Assembly: GCA_020912385.1 (NCBI GenBank) | Contig: CP087213.1 | Coordinates: 372,001 to 436,000 of the forward strand | DNA from: Neofusicoccum parvum | Lineage: Eukaryota; Ascomycota; Dothideomycetes; Botryosphaeriales; Botryosphaeriaceae | Length of the DNA: 64,000 nucleotides | Reading direction: 5' to 3' | Shown here: positions 10,909 to 21,121 of the stretch, in pieces | Layout: every line of letters begins with the position of its first letter | Position numbering within the stretch: the stretch's first letter is position 1 | Made by a program: the position numbers and the translations under genes | Notes under the pieces: generated by a model | Database searches by the model: none | What the model was told of the DNA's origin: nothing | The model's input: only the letters and a program-made list of their open reading frames with translations

Positions 10909-12198
10909 AAGAAGGCGATTACCGAAAGAGGCAAGGAAGGAACGTAGTACGAAGGGGAAACTACTAGCAGGAAGAACGACAAGCGGCGGACAGTCCCTGA
11001 TAGTCCTCTCAAACGGGGGTCCAAGCCGCGGTCAAGACATCTTATACCTCGCCCCAAGCCTCAGCGGTGAGCAGCGGAATGCCTGTACACATCAGTGGGG
11101 TGTGTGACTTTCTGGAAAAATTGCAGGATATTGCTGTCTCGCCGGCACGTGTACGGCTGCTCGCCGCCGGGAATGCACAGGCGGCTACGGAGCGCTCTGT
11201 CCGCACTTCCTGCAGCTGCAGGGCCCGTGGCCCCGGCCAGGCGAGGCTTCTCGTCACACAGGCCCCGCCGGGCAGGAGCACGATGGCGAACAGGACGGGT
11301 TGAAACGTCGCCTCGGCCGCCTGTCAATTTGCATAAACGCATCCATCGAGGCAGCCGCGCACGGAGCGTGGTGGACAGCACCCCTGCATGAGTTTAAGCA
11401 TATTCCCAAGCATCAACAGATTTAGCCGCCAGGGGGGCCGCGTCCAGGCGCTGTGTGTTGTCTGTCGTTCGTTCGGCTTCGCGGTCCGCAGGGGCTGGAG
11501 ATCCGCCTCGGGTTGATTAAAACACGCCACGATCTGCTGCCGGGGGGCCACGTCGGCTGCGGGGAGAAAGGCATGTCTGAGCCGTTAGAACAGAAAAAAG
11601 TGGACATTCGCCACAGTCTAAATGTCTGCCGGGCCTGCGACACGCGATGTTGAAAGATGGCCCACCGATTGTGAAAGAATGCCGTGCCGGAGGACGACCG
11701 GGAGTCAGGGGAGATGCTCCGCGAGGATACGGAATAAGGTTTGCCGAGCAAACCACTAGGCGCTTGCGACTGGTGCGTGAAACGACGTTGTTTCAATCCT
11801 CTACAAGTTCCCGGACGGAGATTTTCACGGGCGGTGGGTGTTGTTTGCTTATGAGTCGTACTTGTCTCGCCATCCTCGCTGGTGTTCGTTTGCAGCAGAA
11901 GCACGGAAAATTCACCGCATCACAGCGGGTCTCCCGGAAGCACACCAGCACCAAGGCTCAGAACGATCCGGGCGGTAGAACCGGTGTATCACATCTATCG
12001 TTAGCCGCACAGACGAGGGCCACAGTTCATGAAGTTCTAGATCTCAACAAGGGAGCAAGAATGCATTTTCATGAGCTATAGACAGGTGCAGCTACCAAAT
12101 TTATCCACAAGAATGTAAAAAGCGAACGTGAAGGCCGAGCTTCAACCACCAAACCGTCCCCCGCTCTAAGAGTCTCCTCACCAAACCATTCCAACCGC
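10909..12198. other. Intergenic between the two cellulolytic genes
   Basis: Holds the GH131 promoter (right of 10908) and the 3' region of the GH6 gene. Several minus- and plus-strand open frames exist but none shows domain, intron or codon-bias support. No RNA gene or repeat recognised. Confidence 0.5.
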
Positions 12199-13771
12199 CT
12201 AGAAAGCCGGGTTGGCGTTGCTGAGCAGCTGCACGAAGTAGTCCTGGAACCAGGTGCCAGCCTCAGGGGCAGGCTTGAACGAGTCATCGAGGCCGCAGTG
12301 CGAGTCGTAGCGGACGCTCGTGGTGTTGCTCGTGCCATCCGACTCACCGCCAGGCTTGACCCAGACGATGGCGTCGAGGAGCTCGTCGTCGGTGGTGGTG
12401 GTGGGACGGGTGCCGAAGCCGGTGCCGATGACGTTGCACCAGTCGCCCCAGGCGTTCTGCTTGGTGGGCTGGACGCCGCTGCGGCCCTGGTCGACGATGA
12501 AGTGCGCCGGGTAGCCCGCCGACGTCAGCAGCGGCGCCAGCGCGTTGATGTAGCGCTTCTCGTCGCACACCGAGTTGCCCTGCGTGTACGACGGGCACGT
12601 CGCGATGCTCCACGCGTTGTAGTTGGCCACGTTGGTGGCGAGACCGCGCACTGCCGCCGGGCTGCCGGCCGCCTTGAACACTTCGGCGAAGAGGGTGGCT
12701 GCGGGCTGCTGGTTTGCGGGCCACCCGAGCCAGCCCGCGTGGCCGGCGTCGAGGTACATGGCGACGTTGTCGAGGTTGAGGTTCTTGATGGCGTACTCGA
12801 CGCTCTCCTTGTACGCCGACTCGGCGCCGGAGCACTTGGCCACGTTCAGGTTGGTCACCAGGTTGGCGAGGGAATCAGGCTCTGGGGGGAAGAGTTAGTC
12901 TGGTGTCGTTTAAGCCTGTCTTTCCGCAGTTGAACTCACCAATAACTAGGGTGAAGAAAACGTCGGGGTACGCCTTGATCTGCTCGACGATCGGGTCGAT
13001 GTACTCCGTCTTGTAGATGTTGACACCATCGTTGGCGATGGACAGCTCTCCGTTGGAGGCAGCGGCAGCGCAGTCACGGTCCGGAAGATCGTAGACGACC
13101 AGGGGAAGGGTCAGCTTCGCTCCAGCAGCGTTCTTGGTCTGCACATCCTTCGCGAAATCCGCAATCATGGGAATCTTGGCGCGGGTGTCACTGGAAGCAG
13201 GAGTCAGCTTACTGTTGTACAAATTTGCGAGCACCCGAGATCGAGAACTTACAGCCAGTAGAAGCTGGGGACTTCGGCGACTTTGGTGGCCTTGGCTGCC
13301 AGCGCAGTGCTGCCAGCTGCGCTCAAGGAAGGAGCGGCAATGCTGATGACCTCCGACGAGTAGTACGCGTTCGGGTAGAACGAGTAGCCGGCAAGCGGGT
13401 TCGCGGCCTCAGCGTACTTGGTGGTGGCAGTACCGGTGGCGGCAGAGGTGCTGGTCTTCAGCGTGGTGGGAGCTGCGGTCGTCGCGCCGGTTGTAGCGGC
13501 GGAGCCAGGCAAACACTGGCTGTAGTCTACGTCCCTGTGAGTCTTCGTGGCCGGAAAGAAGCCATTGCAGCAAACTTACAGTCGTTCACCTTGGAGCAAG
13601 CGTAGCCCGAGACGCAAGTCGTGGCTCCCGACCAATTCGAACCACCACCTATTGACCGTTAGAAGAATTGGCGGGGCAGAGATATCTTGACTGACATTGC
13701 GCATAGGCAGCACCCTGAGCGTAAACGGACGGCACGACAGCCGCGAGGGCGAGCGCTGCAACTTGCTTCAT
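12199..13771 (-). CDS. GH6 cellobiohydrolase with N-terminal CBM1 (Cel6A/CBHII type)
   Basis: Secreted exo-acting cellulase that releases cellobiose from the non-reducing end. Exons 13771-13696, 13648-13580, 13526-13253, 13190-12940 and 12881-12199 give 450 aa, close to the family's usual 450-470. The signal peptide is MKQVAALALAAVVPSVYAQ. It is followed directly by CBM1 (AQCGGSNWSGATTC to DYYSQCL), a Thr/Ala/Ser linker, and the GH6 barrel. GH6 signature 1 is YDLPDRDC (about residues 173-180, with the catalytic acid Asp) and signature 2 is VIEPDSLANLVTN. WVKPGGESDGTS and the AGTWFQDYFVQLL tail are also typical. It is on the same strand as the GH131 gene, about 1.3 kb away. Regulation by cellulose-responsive factors and CreA is expected for this class; candidate motifs are listed separately. 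Confidence 0.95.
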
Positions 13772-15506
13772 CTTGTCGAGATCGGTCCCTGAGAATTGAC
13801 CCTTCAAACTTTTTCAGAATGCGGCTGGCGGGGTCTAGCAAAGAGACTGGGGAATTGGATTTTATACATGTGAAGCAAGCTTAACACGGAGCAGCCTCCC
13901 CATGGCGGCGCCCGGATTCCTGAACCGAATTTCCGTCGCCAAAAAGCCCAATCTCCGTTACACTGGCACCGCCATCCAGTTTCACGGCCCCTTTAGGAAA
14001 CTTTGAGAGTGCCGCGGCTCGCCCGGGAACATCCTTAACCTTAGCCTGCGGGCTGGTGGCTTGTGTGCAGAGTAGTCCCGGTTTGGCACGGACTTGGCTG
14101 CAGGTGGAGCATTTGACAGCCCGGCACGCCGGATACAGCCATGTTTACTCGACAAAATACAACCGATCCAATGGCAGCGGGCCGGGGCATGAAACGTGCG
14201 GGTCGGTGGCATGCTGGCAGCTCGTAAGAAAACGAACTAAGACTGAATCGTGGACTGTATGGGCCGCCAAGTCTGCGGAGCGTGACACCACCTGAGCGCG
14301 CGCGAAGGACGGTAAAGATCGTGGAATGAGCCGCCGGAGCCCTCGGCCTGCCAGCCGGCAGACTAATTAAATGACAGGACGCATGCGAACAATGTGACCT
14401 ATTCGTGGCTATAGCGGACGGCGCTAAAGGAGGCAAAGTCCAGCCAGGTGAAAGTGTTCCAAACGTCTGGGGTAAATTAAGCATGACGGGTAAAAGGCGT
14501 TGTGTGTGCTACCCCGCCTCCGAGCCACAGCCAACCGTACCTGAGTCCGTCTGTGGCTTTCTGCCCTGATTCACCTGCCTGCACTGTCATTTCACAGGGC
14601 TGCTTGCCGTTGATGCTTTTGGCGCGGCGTACCTGCATGAAACCGCGCGTTTCTCTCAGCTTGACTCGTGTTTAGCCCGAAGCCTTTCTGAGTCCTCCGA
14701 TGGAAAAGAGAAAACGGGTATCTGGGACGTGGCAGTGGAGGGGGAAGTCCAAATCTGACGTCACCTTGTGCAGTGACACTAGGGGAGACAAATGCGAACG
14801 TGTGGATGCACTCGTCGGGGGGTCTGTGGCTAACCGGCGACACACGTCTCCTTTCGAGTCGACCGAATGACTCGGGCTGAGCATCTAAAGTTGCGCAGTG
14901 TCACAGACGGGCAAAATTGTCTGGCCGAATGCACCGGGTACGGAACGGATGGCTTGGTCGCACGACCGCGATGTTTATTAGCCGAGTCTGTTTCGGTGCA
15001 TATCGATGTGTGATCGGGTCATAAAGCACGGCAATGTGCAGACTGCACATAGGGAGCCGAAGCATTCGTCTGCGCGACTTGCGCGGTCGTTGCTGCATTT
15101 TGCATCTGGCCACGGTTCCGCGCTGCGTGCATATCAGTCCAGTTGCTGCAATGCCTGTCGAACCCCGTCGCCGTGTTCAGTAGTTGAGGCGCCGCCACGC
15201 GGAATGAGTGCATCATCCTCCGCCCACCGTTTTTGGAAAGGTAAAGTGTCACTGGTGAGGCTTCTGCTCGCCTCGAAATGAGGATGTCCAATCCGCCTAA
15301 AACACGCCATCGGGTTACGCGTTGATGCAAGTAAGAGAAAGCAATGCGGGGCTGCATCAGATGTCCTCATTACTTCGTCCTTAGCCTTTTGAATTACCCA
15401 CATTCTTCTTTATGGTATCCGCGAACGCCGTTGCTATGCCCTGCTCTTTGAATATCGCCCAAAAACTCCAAGCCATGCGATACATCCCAGTCCGAGCCAC
15501 ATTACC
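13772..15506. other. Intergenic, GH6 promoter to GPN3 3' side
   Basis: About 1.7 kb without supportable genes. The left third should be the cellulase promoter. The rest holds only short open frames with atypical composition. No tRNA or repeat recognised. Confidence 0.5.
13828..14046 (-). promoter_or_regulatory. Candidate promoter elements of the GH6 gene
   Basis: Read on the minus strand, TATAAAA lies at 13866-13860, about 90 nt before the ATG. A GGCTAA motif, the XlnR/Xyr1-type core, lies at 14046-14041, about 270 nt upstream. Two hexamers fitting the CreA consensus SYGGRG occur at 13828-13833 (GCGGGG) and 13847-13852 (CTGGGG). These are short motifs that occur often by chance; their clustering near a cellulase start is the only support. 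Confidence 0.3.
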
Positions 15507-16379
15507 TCATTCGCCCATGTCCGCATCAGCCTCGTCCATTGGTTCTCGAGGCTCCTGCGCCTCGTGGAACTGGATGGCGTCATCGATGTAGCTGAGGATT
15601 GCGTTCACGCTGTCCTCATCTTGCACGTTGAGCTTCAGGAAGGAAACCATGGCGAAGTCGTCGATAAGTTGAGCCACAGCCTTGTTCAGCCTGTTGAAGG
15701 ACGAGCCCGTCATGACGCTTTCCTTCGCAGACGGGTCGCCTTCCTTCTCGAACTCGAGCTTGTGCGCCGGATCGTCCTCCATCAAGCCGGCATCAGGCGT
15801 GATGAACCGCTTCAGCTCGCGCTTGGCCACCGTGTCCTTGACCAAGTCCATCTTGCTCAGGATATTGATATGCGGCATCTCCAGCATAAGCATGGCGCTC
15901 ATCGCGGAGAGCGTTCCAGCGAAGAACTTGGCGCGGTCGACGACGAAGGTAGCCTCGAGCAGGTACGCGGCGCACAGGTTGATGTTGAGCGAGTCGCGGG
16001 TGAGGTGCTTGACGAGGGCGGGCAGGATGGGGACGTGGGTATACAGCTCGATCTGGCCGGGCATGTCGATGATGATCAGGTACTCCTCTGTCACTTCTTC
16101 AAGCGGCTCGGTCAGGAAGTCCATGTTCTCGACCAGGAACTCGAAACAGTAGATGAGGCCGCCATTGGGCCCCAGCCCCATCTCCTCCATCACATCCTCA
16201 AGGCTGATCAGGTCCTTGATGTCCACGTCGGGCTCGTAGGCAAAGTCGTCGGCGGCGGGGTCGAGGTTGATGTAGAAGCACGAGCGCTTGAGGGTGCGCA
16301 GGTGCTGGATGAGGGCGGAGCAGAAGGTGCTCTTGCCGGCGCCGGCAGGGCCCATCACCAGGGTGCCGAACTTGCTCAT
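15507..16379 (-). CDS. GPN3: GPN-loop GTPase 3
   Basis: Intronless gene for 290 aa, the standard length of GPN3. The ATG at 16379 is chosen because the protein then begins MSKFGTLVMGPAGAGKST, with the P-loop at residues 10-18; the open frame continues 54 codons further upstream but with non-conserved sequence. The diagnostic Gly-Pro-Asn insertion appears in LGPNGGLIYCFEFL, switch II as IIDMPGQIELYTH, and the base-recognition region as ILSKMDL. GPN GTPases assist assembly and nuclear import of RNA polymerase II and III; GPN3 works as a heterodimer partner of GPN1. The tail is acidic. It is divergently arranged with the S-adenosylmethionine synthetase gene, with 337 bp between the start codons. 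Confidence 0.93.
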   Translation of the reverse strand: MSKFGTLVMGPAGAGKSTFCSALIQHLRTLKRSCFYINLDPAADDFAYEPDVDIKDLISLEDVMEEMGLGPNGGLIYCFEFLVENMDFLTEPLEEVTEEYLIIIDMPGQIELYTHVPILPALVKHLTRDSLNINLCAAYLLEATFVVDRAKFFAGTLSAMSAMLMLEMPHINILSKMDLVKDTVAKRELKRFITPDAGLMEDDPAHKLEFEKEGDPSAKESVMTGSSFNRLNKAVAQLIDDFAMVSFLKLNVQDEDSVNAILSYIDDAIQFHEAQEPREPMDEADADMGE

Positions 16380-16716
16380 GGCGGCGACGGAGGGCTCTGG
16401 CGGAGAGTTTCGAGGGACAAGTCTTACGTCCGGCGACTTTTTGCGCGCGCGACCGAAGAACTCCGACGGCGCGTCGGCGACACGTGCGGCAGAACCCCCG
16501 AAGGAGCAGGCGGTGGGAGATGAGGTGCTCGCACCCGGCAATTAAACGTCGGCTTAGCGCTTTTTTGCGCGCTGGGTCATTGTTCAAGTGCCGGTCCCGC
16601 TCCTCTTCTTTTTCCCCTCCTCGCCCACCTTCTCTCTTCGTCTTCCTCCTCTCCACCTCGCAAACCACCCTCCTCCCACTCGTCCACGCGCTCCTCGCTT
16701 TTCCTCCTCAGCCAAA
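16380..16716. promoter_or_regulatory. Shared divergent promoter of GPN3 and SAM synthetase
   Basis: This 337-bp interval separates two start codons facing away from each other, so both promoters must lie here or overlap the 5' parts of the genes. The SAM synthetase side has a long pyrimidine-rich tract (about 16596-16710), rich in CTC/TTC runs, directly before CCAAAATGG. Such tracts are common at transcription starts of strongly expressed fungal housekeeping genes. No TATA box is evident. Confidence 0.55.
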
Positions 16717-18012
16717 ATGGTTTCCGCTCCCAATGGCGTTGGCCCCAAGGGCACCTTCCTCTTCACCTCTGAGTCGGTCGGCGAGGGCCACCCCGACAAG
16801 ATTGCGTACGTTCTTCTCTCGCGCCGCCCCTCGCCTCGTCTGCGCCCTCGCGATACTGATCCCGCTGCAGCGACCAGGTTTCCGACGCCATTCTCGATGC
16901 CTGCCTTGCCGAGGACCCGCTCTCCAAGGTTGCCTGCGAGACGGCCACCAAGACCGGTATGATCATGGTTTTCGGCGAGATCACCACCAAGGCCCACCTC
17001 GACTACCAGAAGGTCATCCGTGGCGCCATCAAGGACATTGGCTACGATGACTCGTCCAAGGGCTTCGACTACAAGACCTGCAACGTTCTTGTCGCCATTG
17101 AGCAGCAGTCGCCCGACATTGCCCAGGGTCTGCACTACGAGCAGGCTCTTGAGCAGCTCGGCGCTGGTGACCAGGGTATCATGTTCGGCTATGCCACCGA
17201 CGAGACCCCCGAGCTGCTGCCTCTGACCGTTCTTCTGTCGCACAAGCTCAACTCCGCCATGAAGGAGGCCCGCAACAACGGCGAGCTCCCGTGGCTCCGT
17301 CCCGACACCAAGACCCAGGTCACCGTTGAGTACGAGCACGATGGTGGCGCTGTTGTCCCCAAGCGCGTCGACACCGTTGTTGTCTCTGCTCAGCACTCCG
17401 AGGCTATTACCACTGAGGAGCTCCGCAAGGAGATCAAGGAGAAGATCATCAAGAAGGTCATCCCTGCCCACCTTCTCGATGACAAGACCGTCTACCACGT
17501 AAGTCTCCGAAAGAAGCCGAGATCAGTTGAGTTTGATGTTAACAACCGCACAGATCCAGCCCTCTGGTCTTTTCATCATCGGTGGCCCCCAGGGTGACGC
17601 CGGTCTGACCGGCCGTAAGATCATTGTCGACACCTACGGTGGCTGGGGTGCCCACGGTGGTGGTGCTTTCTCCGGCAAGGACTACTCCAAGGTCGACCGC
17701 TCGGCCGCCTACCTGGCTCGCTGGATCGCCAAGTCCCTCATCAAGGCCGGCCTTGCCCGCCGTGCTCTCGTCCAGCTCTCCTACGCCATTGGTGTCGCCG
17801 AGCCGCTGTCCCTCTTCGTTGAGACCTACGGCACTTCGGACAAGACCTCGGACGAGCTTGTCGCGATCATCCGCAAGAACTTCGACATGAGGCCCGGTGT
17901 CATCGTCAAGGAGCTCAACCTTACCAACCCCATCTACAACCGCACCGCCAAGAACGGTCACTTCACCGACCAGAGCTTCACCTGGGAGCAGCCCAAGGAG
18001 CTGAAGTTCTAA
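16717..18012 (+). CDS. S-adenosylmethionine synthetase
   Basis: Makes S-adenosylmethionine from methionine and ATP. Exons 16717-16805, 16871-17498 and 17554-18012 encode 391 aa, the normal size. Motifs run in family order: [20 protein letters not shown] (methionine/ATP site, split by intron 1), [23 protein letters not shown], the glycine-rich [20 protein letters not shown] and [19 protein letters not shown]. The C-terminus ends with a short [10 protein letters not shown] tail. Codon use is strongly biased to C-ending codons, consistent with high expression. The start context CCAAAATGG is good. It is the single-gene fungal type (SAM1/SAM2, eth-1 homologue). It lies head to head with GPN3. Confidence 0.97.
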
Positions 18013-19121
18013 GTGACTTCCAGCTTCTCCTTTCAGCATTGAATGAAAGATGAATTGGCGACTCAACGTCTGCCAATACGGTAACGACTGATGTTATTTT
18101 TCAACAACAAAACGGCGTCAGGGATCACTAAAAAAAACTTGGGTTTTGGGCAAGATACCACCTGTCAACAGTATTCAACATAGACTCTCTAGAGACGCTG
18201 CAATATGCGCAAGAGCTGCAAAGTATTGCAGACGGGAGAGAGAAGAGAAATGTTTGCTTTCCGCCAATAATCTAAAGCGTCGGCGTTTGGGGGTTCAATT
18301 CAACACGAATTCTCTGGAACGCTCAGCTTTCGTCTTCCTTGGAGGAAATCTTCTTTATCTTTTTTAGTTAGCGCGCGTTTGAGTTGGTATCATGGATATC
18401 AAAGGTTTCGGAGCGAAATAATATAGAAAAAGAAGACAAGGGAGGGTAGCTGGCGAGGTTACAATCATGAATGGAAAGCTGTTGAGGCTCGAGTTGAGCT
18501 GTCGATCATGGACCGTGAATGTGCTTCGTATTTTCCTGCCTGAAGCGGCAAGTTGTCAGTGCTTGGGAGGGTCTTCGTCAAAGAATGGTAGGGCCATGGG
18601 ACGGCAACGGCGCGTACCAGAGCTCAGGATGCGGAAAAGTATCGAATTTATCACGTGGATTGAAAAAAAAAAAATTCGAAGACGATGTCTTGATAGGTAA
18701 CCATAGGGTTGATCGCCAGAGATTCTCACCGGCAGAGCATTAGATACTTTTGCAGTTGCTGTCTTGTGTTCGCCACGTTTCTTTGCGTTGGAGAGAATGA
18801 TCCTCTCCAAGGCTATCTTGCGCGCAGAGTTAATTGTCCACGACGCGCTGTAAAGCTGGTAGAGCATAGGATAAAGGATACTATGCCAGCTCTAGATGCT
18901 TCCTTTATGATTGCCTCTAGTCTTCTTATGAACTGCAAGAGAACAGACGTGCCTTGGCGGAAGTGGTTGTGGTCTCATGAAGCCGCGAGGGCGGTGAAGC
19001 CTTAGTCAGGATCACGGCCGCCAGAAAAGTTGGATTCTGCCGGCGTCGCCGTTCACGAAAAAAAACCAAGCCGCACGTCTGTCTGCGCAATTCCAAGCAA
19101 GACCGCGCGCAACCATACACA
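18013..19121. other. Intergenic, SAM synthetase 3' side to Lcp5-like promoter
   Basis: AT-richer sequence with a 12-base A run near 18662. Only short unsupported open frames are present. Sequence just before 19122 is the likely promoter of the next gene. Confidence 0.5.
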
Positions 19122-20345
19122 ATGGCTGCCACAAAACTCGACACCTCCCTGCCGACCCTGCTGTCAAACCTGACGGCCTCGCTCACCTCGGCCGCCGAAA
19201 CCCTGCCCGCCCAGAACGAAGATGCCGCCGCTGCCACTACGTCGTTCCTCCCGCCCAAGGACGGCATCTCGCTGCTCGACGTCAAGAACGAGCTGTTGCT
19301 GTCGTACCTCCAGAACCTCACGTTCCTGATCCTCCTGAAGCTCCGCAACAGCAATACAAAATCTCGCAAGGACTCTGAGGAGGCCGAGGATGACGGAGGC
19401 GTGGAGGACGAAGTCGTCAAGAAGCTCTGCGAGCTGCGGCTATACCTAGAGAAGGGCGCGCGACCACTCGAAGGCAAGCTCAAGTACCAGATCGACAAGG
19501 TCGTGCGGGCAGCCGACGACGCAGCGCGCGCCGAGACGGCGCAGAAGAGCGGAGGAGCCGGTGTCGCGAAGAAGAGCGCGAAGAAGAGCACCGCCGACGG
19601 CAGCGAAGACGATTCGGCGTCCGACAACAGCGAGGGCGACGACGACGAAGACGACGACGAGGACGACGCCGCAGCGGGCTCCGACATCGACGAGCTAGCC
19701 TACCGCCCCAACCCGCTCGCCTTCGCGCGCTCATCCACCGCCGCCGACCCCACCGGCAAGACCAAGAAGCCCTCCCACGACGTCTCCGCCGCCGCCGACG
19801 ACGGCATCTACCGGCCGCCCCGCATCACCGCCACCTCCATGCCCGAGCACCACCTCCCCCGCCACGGCGGCCCGCGCGACCGCGACGACGACCGCGCCGC
19901 CGGGCCCCGCCGCGCCGCCGCCATCGACGAGTTCGTCGACGAGCACCTCTCGGCCGCGCCCGTGGCCGCGCCCAGCATCGGCTCGAACGTGGTGGCCGGC
20001 GGCCGGCGCATCAAGTCGGCGCGCGAGCGCGCGCAGGAGGAGGAGCGCCGCGTGTACGAGGAGACCAACTTCGTGCGCCTGCCCAAGGCCGGCAAGAAGG
20101 AGCGCGCGCAGCAGGCCCGCCGCGACCGCGGCGCCTTCGGCGGCGAGGAGTGGCGCGAGCTGGGCGCCGGCGTGGACAGGATCGATCGGTTGACGAGGAA
20201 GGGGGAGGGGAGTAGGGGCGGCGCGAAGGGCGCGTTGGAGAGGAGTAGGAAGAGGGCGGTGGAGGATGGGCCGAGGGCGTCGGGCGGCGCGGAGGCGGGC
20301 GCCATGTTTGCGAAGAGGAGAAAGGTTGCTTCGAGGAGGAAGTGA
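19122..20345 (+). CDS. Sas10/Utp3/C1D family ribosome biogenesis protein (Lcp5/neuroguidin-like)
   Basis: Single-exon, 407 aa. The N-terminal Sas10/C1D domain (about residues 1-135) is helical and contains GISLLDVKNELLLSYLQN and LRLYLEKGARPLEGKLKYQI, the characteristic signature of Lcp5/neuroguidin. An acidic stretch of Asp and Glu follows (about 165-190). Then comes a conserved region, YRPPRITATSMPEH, and the C-terminus is strongly basic (FAKRRKVASRRK), suiting nucleolar localisation. The yeast homologue is part of the U3 snoRNP/SSU processome needed for 18S rRNA maturation, and the function here is inferred from that. The third quarter is unusually GC-rich and low in complexity. No intron is needed. 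It is transcribed in the same direction as the SAM synthetase gene but separated by 1.1 kb. Confidence 0.88.
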   Translation: MAATKLDTSLPTLLSNLTASLTSAAETLPAQNEDAAAATTSFLPPKDGISLLDVKNELLLSYLQNLTFLILLKLRNSNTKSRKDSEEAEDDGGVEDEVVKKLCELRLYLEKGARPLEGKLKYQIDKVVRAADDAARAETAQKSGGAGVAKKSAKKSTADGSEDDSASDNSEGDDDEDDDEDDAAAGSDIDELAYRPNPLAFARSSTAADPTGKTKKPSHDVSAAADDGIYRPPRITATSMPEHHLPRHGGPRDRDDDRAAGPRRAAAIDEFVDEHLSAAPVAAPSIGSNVVAGGRRIKSARERAQEEERRVYEETNFVRLPKAGKKERAQQARRDRGAFGGEEWRELGAGVDRIDRLTRKGEGSRGGAKGALERSRKRAVEDGPRASGGAEAGAMFAKRRKVASRRK

Positions 20346-21121
20346 AGGAGGGGAGAGGGTTTCAGCATTTCATCGGCGTTGGTTGGATGGGTTGGGAAAG
20401 ATGTCCTGGGTAGAACAAAGTAGCTACAGGAAGCGGGATACCCGAAAAAGTTTCTATCTCATTCGATTCCTTCACTCGAGCGAAGTATTCATGTCGGAGC
20501 CTCCAGTGAAGTGTTTAGCAACCGTGAATGATCAAGGTAATACGATGTGATTTTAAAGTGATCCAACATCTTATGCTCAGACTGTTGTATAGTAGAGGGG
20601 CGGAGAATTGAGGATATCAATCATGGATAATTTCTTGTACTTTCTCTTACACCAGCTTCAAAAATGAAAACTACAAATAGCAAGCATCAAAGTCCATGTC
20701 ACTACTTCTCAAACGAATATTATTTTTCTTCTGAGACCATTATCACCTGCTAAATCCCGTATCAACCGACCTGAAAGCATTAATGCACCGGGCTAGTGAC
20801 TGGTATCGTTCCGCCGACTCCAATGCCTAAGATCCGAAAAACATGAAAACTTCCAGAGCGCCGTTGCCCATGATGGTCATCCTAACAGATGCATGCAGTT
20901 TTGCGCAGTCGACGCCAGCAACAAATGCACTTTTCCGCAAAAACCCATTGGAAAAAGCAGAAAACAAAGACTCCGCCTTCCGGAAAAACAAAAACCAAAG
21001 AGCCGCAATGCGCATCGCCAAACCCGCCAGACCCAACCGACCGCATTAAAGAAAGAAAAAAAGATCAAAAACCTTCCATCCAAACATGTATGCCGCCGCC
21101 ACCGCCACCCTCGCACCCACC
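20346..21121. other. Intergenic between convergent genes
   Basis: Contains 3' regions of the Lcp5-like gene (plus) and the F-box gene (minus). AT-rich around 20560-20760. Nothing else recognised. Confidence 0.5.

Noticed and set aside
16380..16541. 54-residue N-terminal extension of GPN3
   Set aside because: Family length and conservation start at MSKFGTLVMGP; the extension lies in the shared promoter and is Pro/Ser/Arg-rich without conservation.
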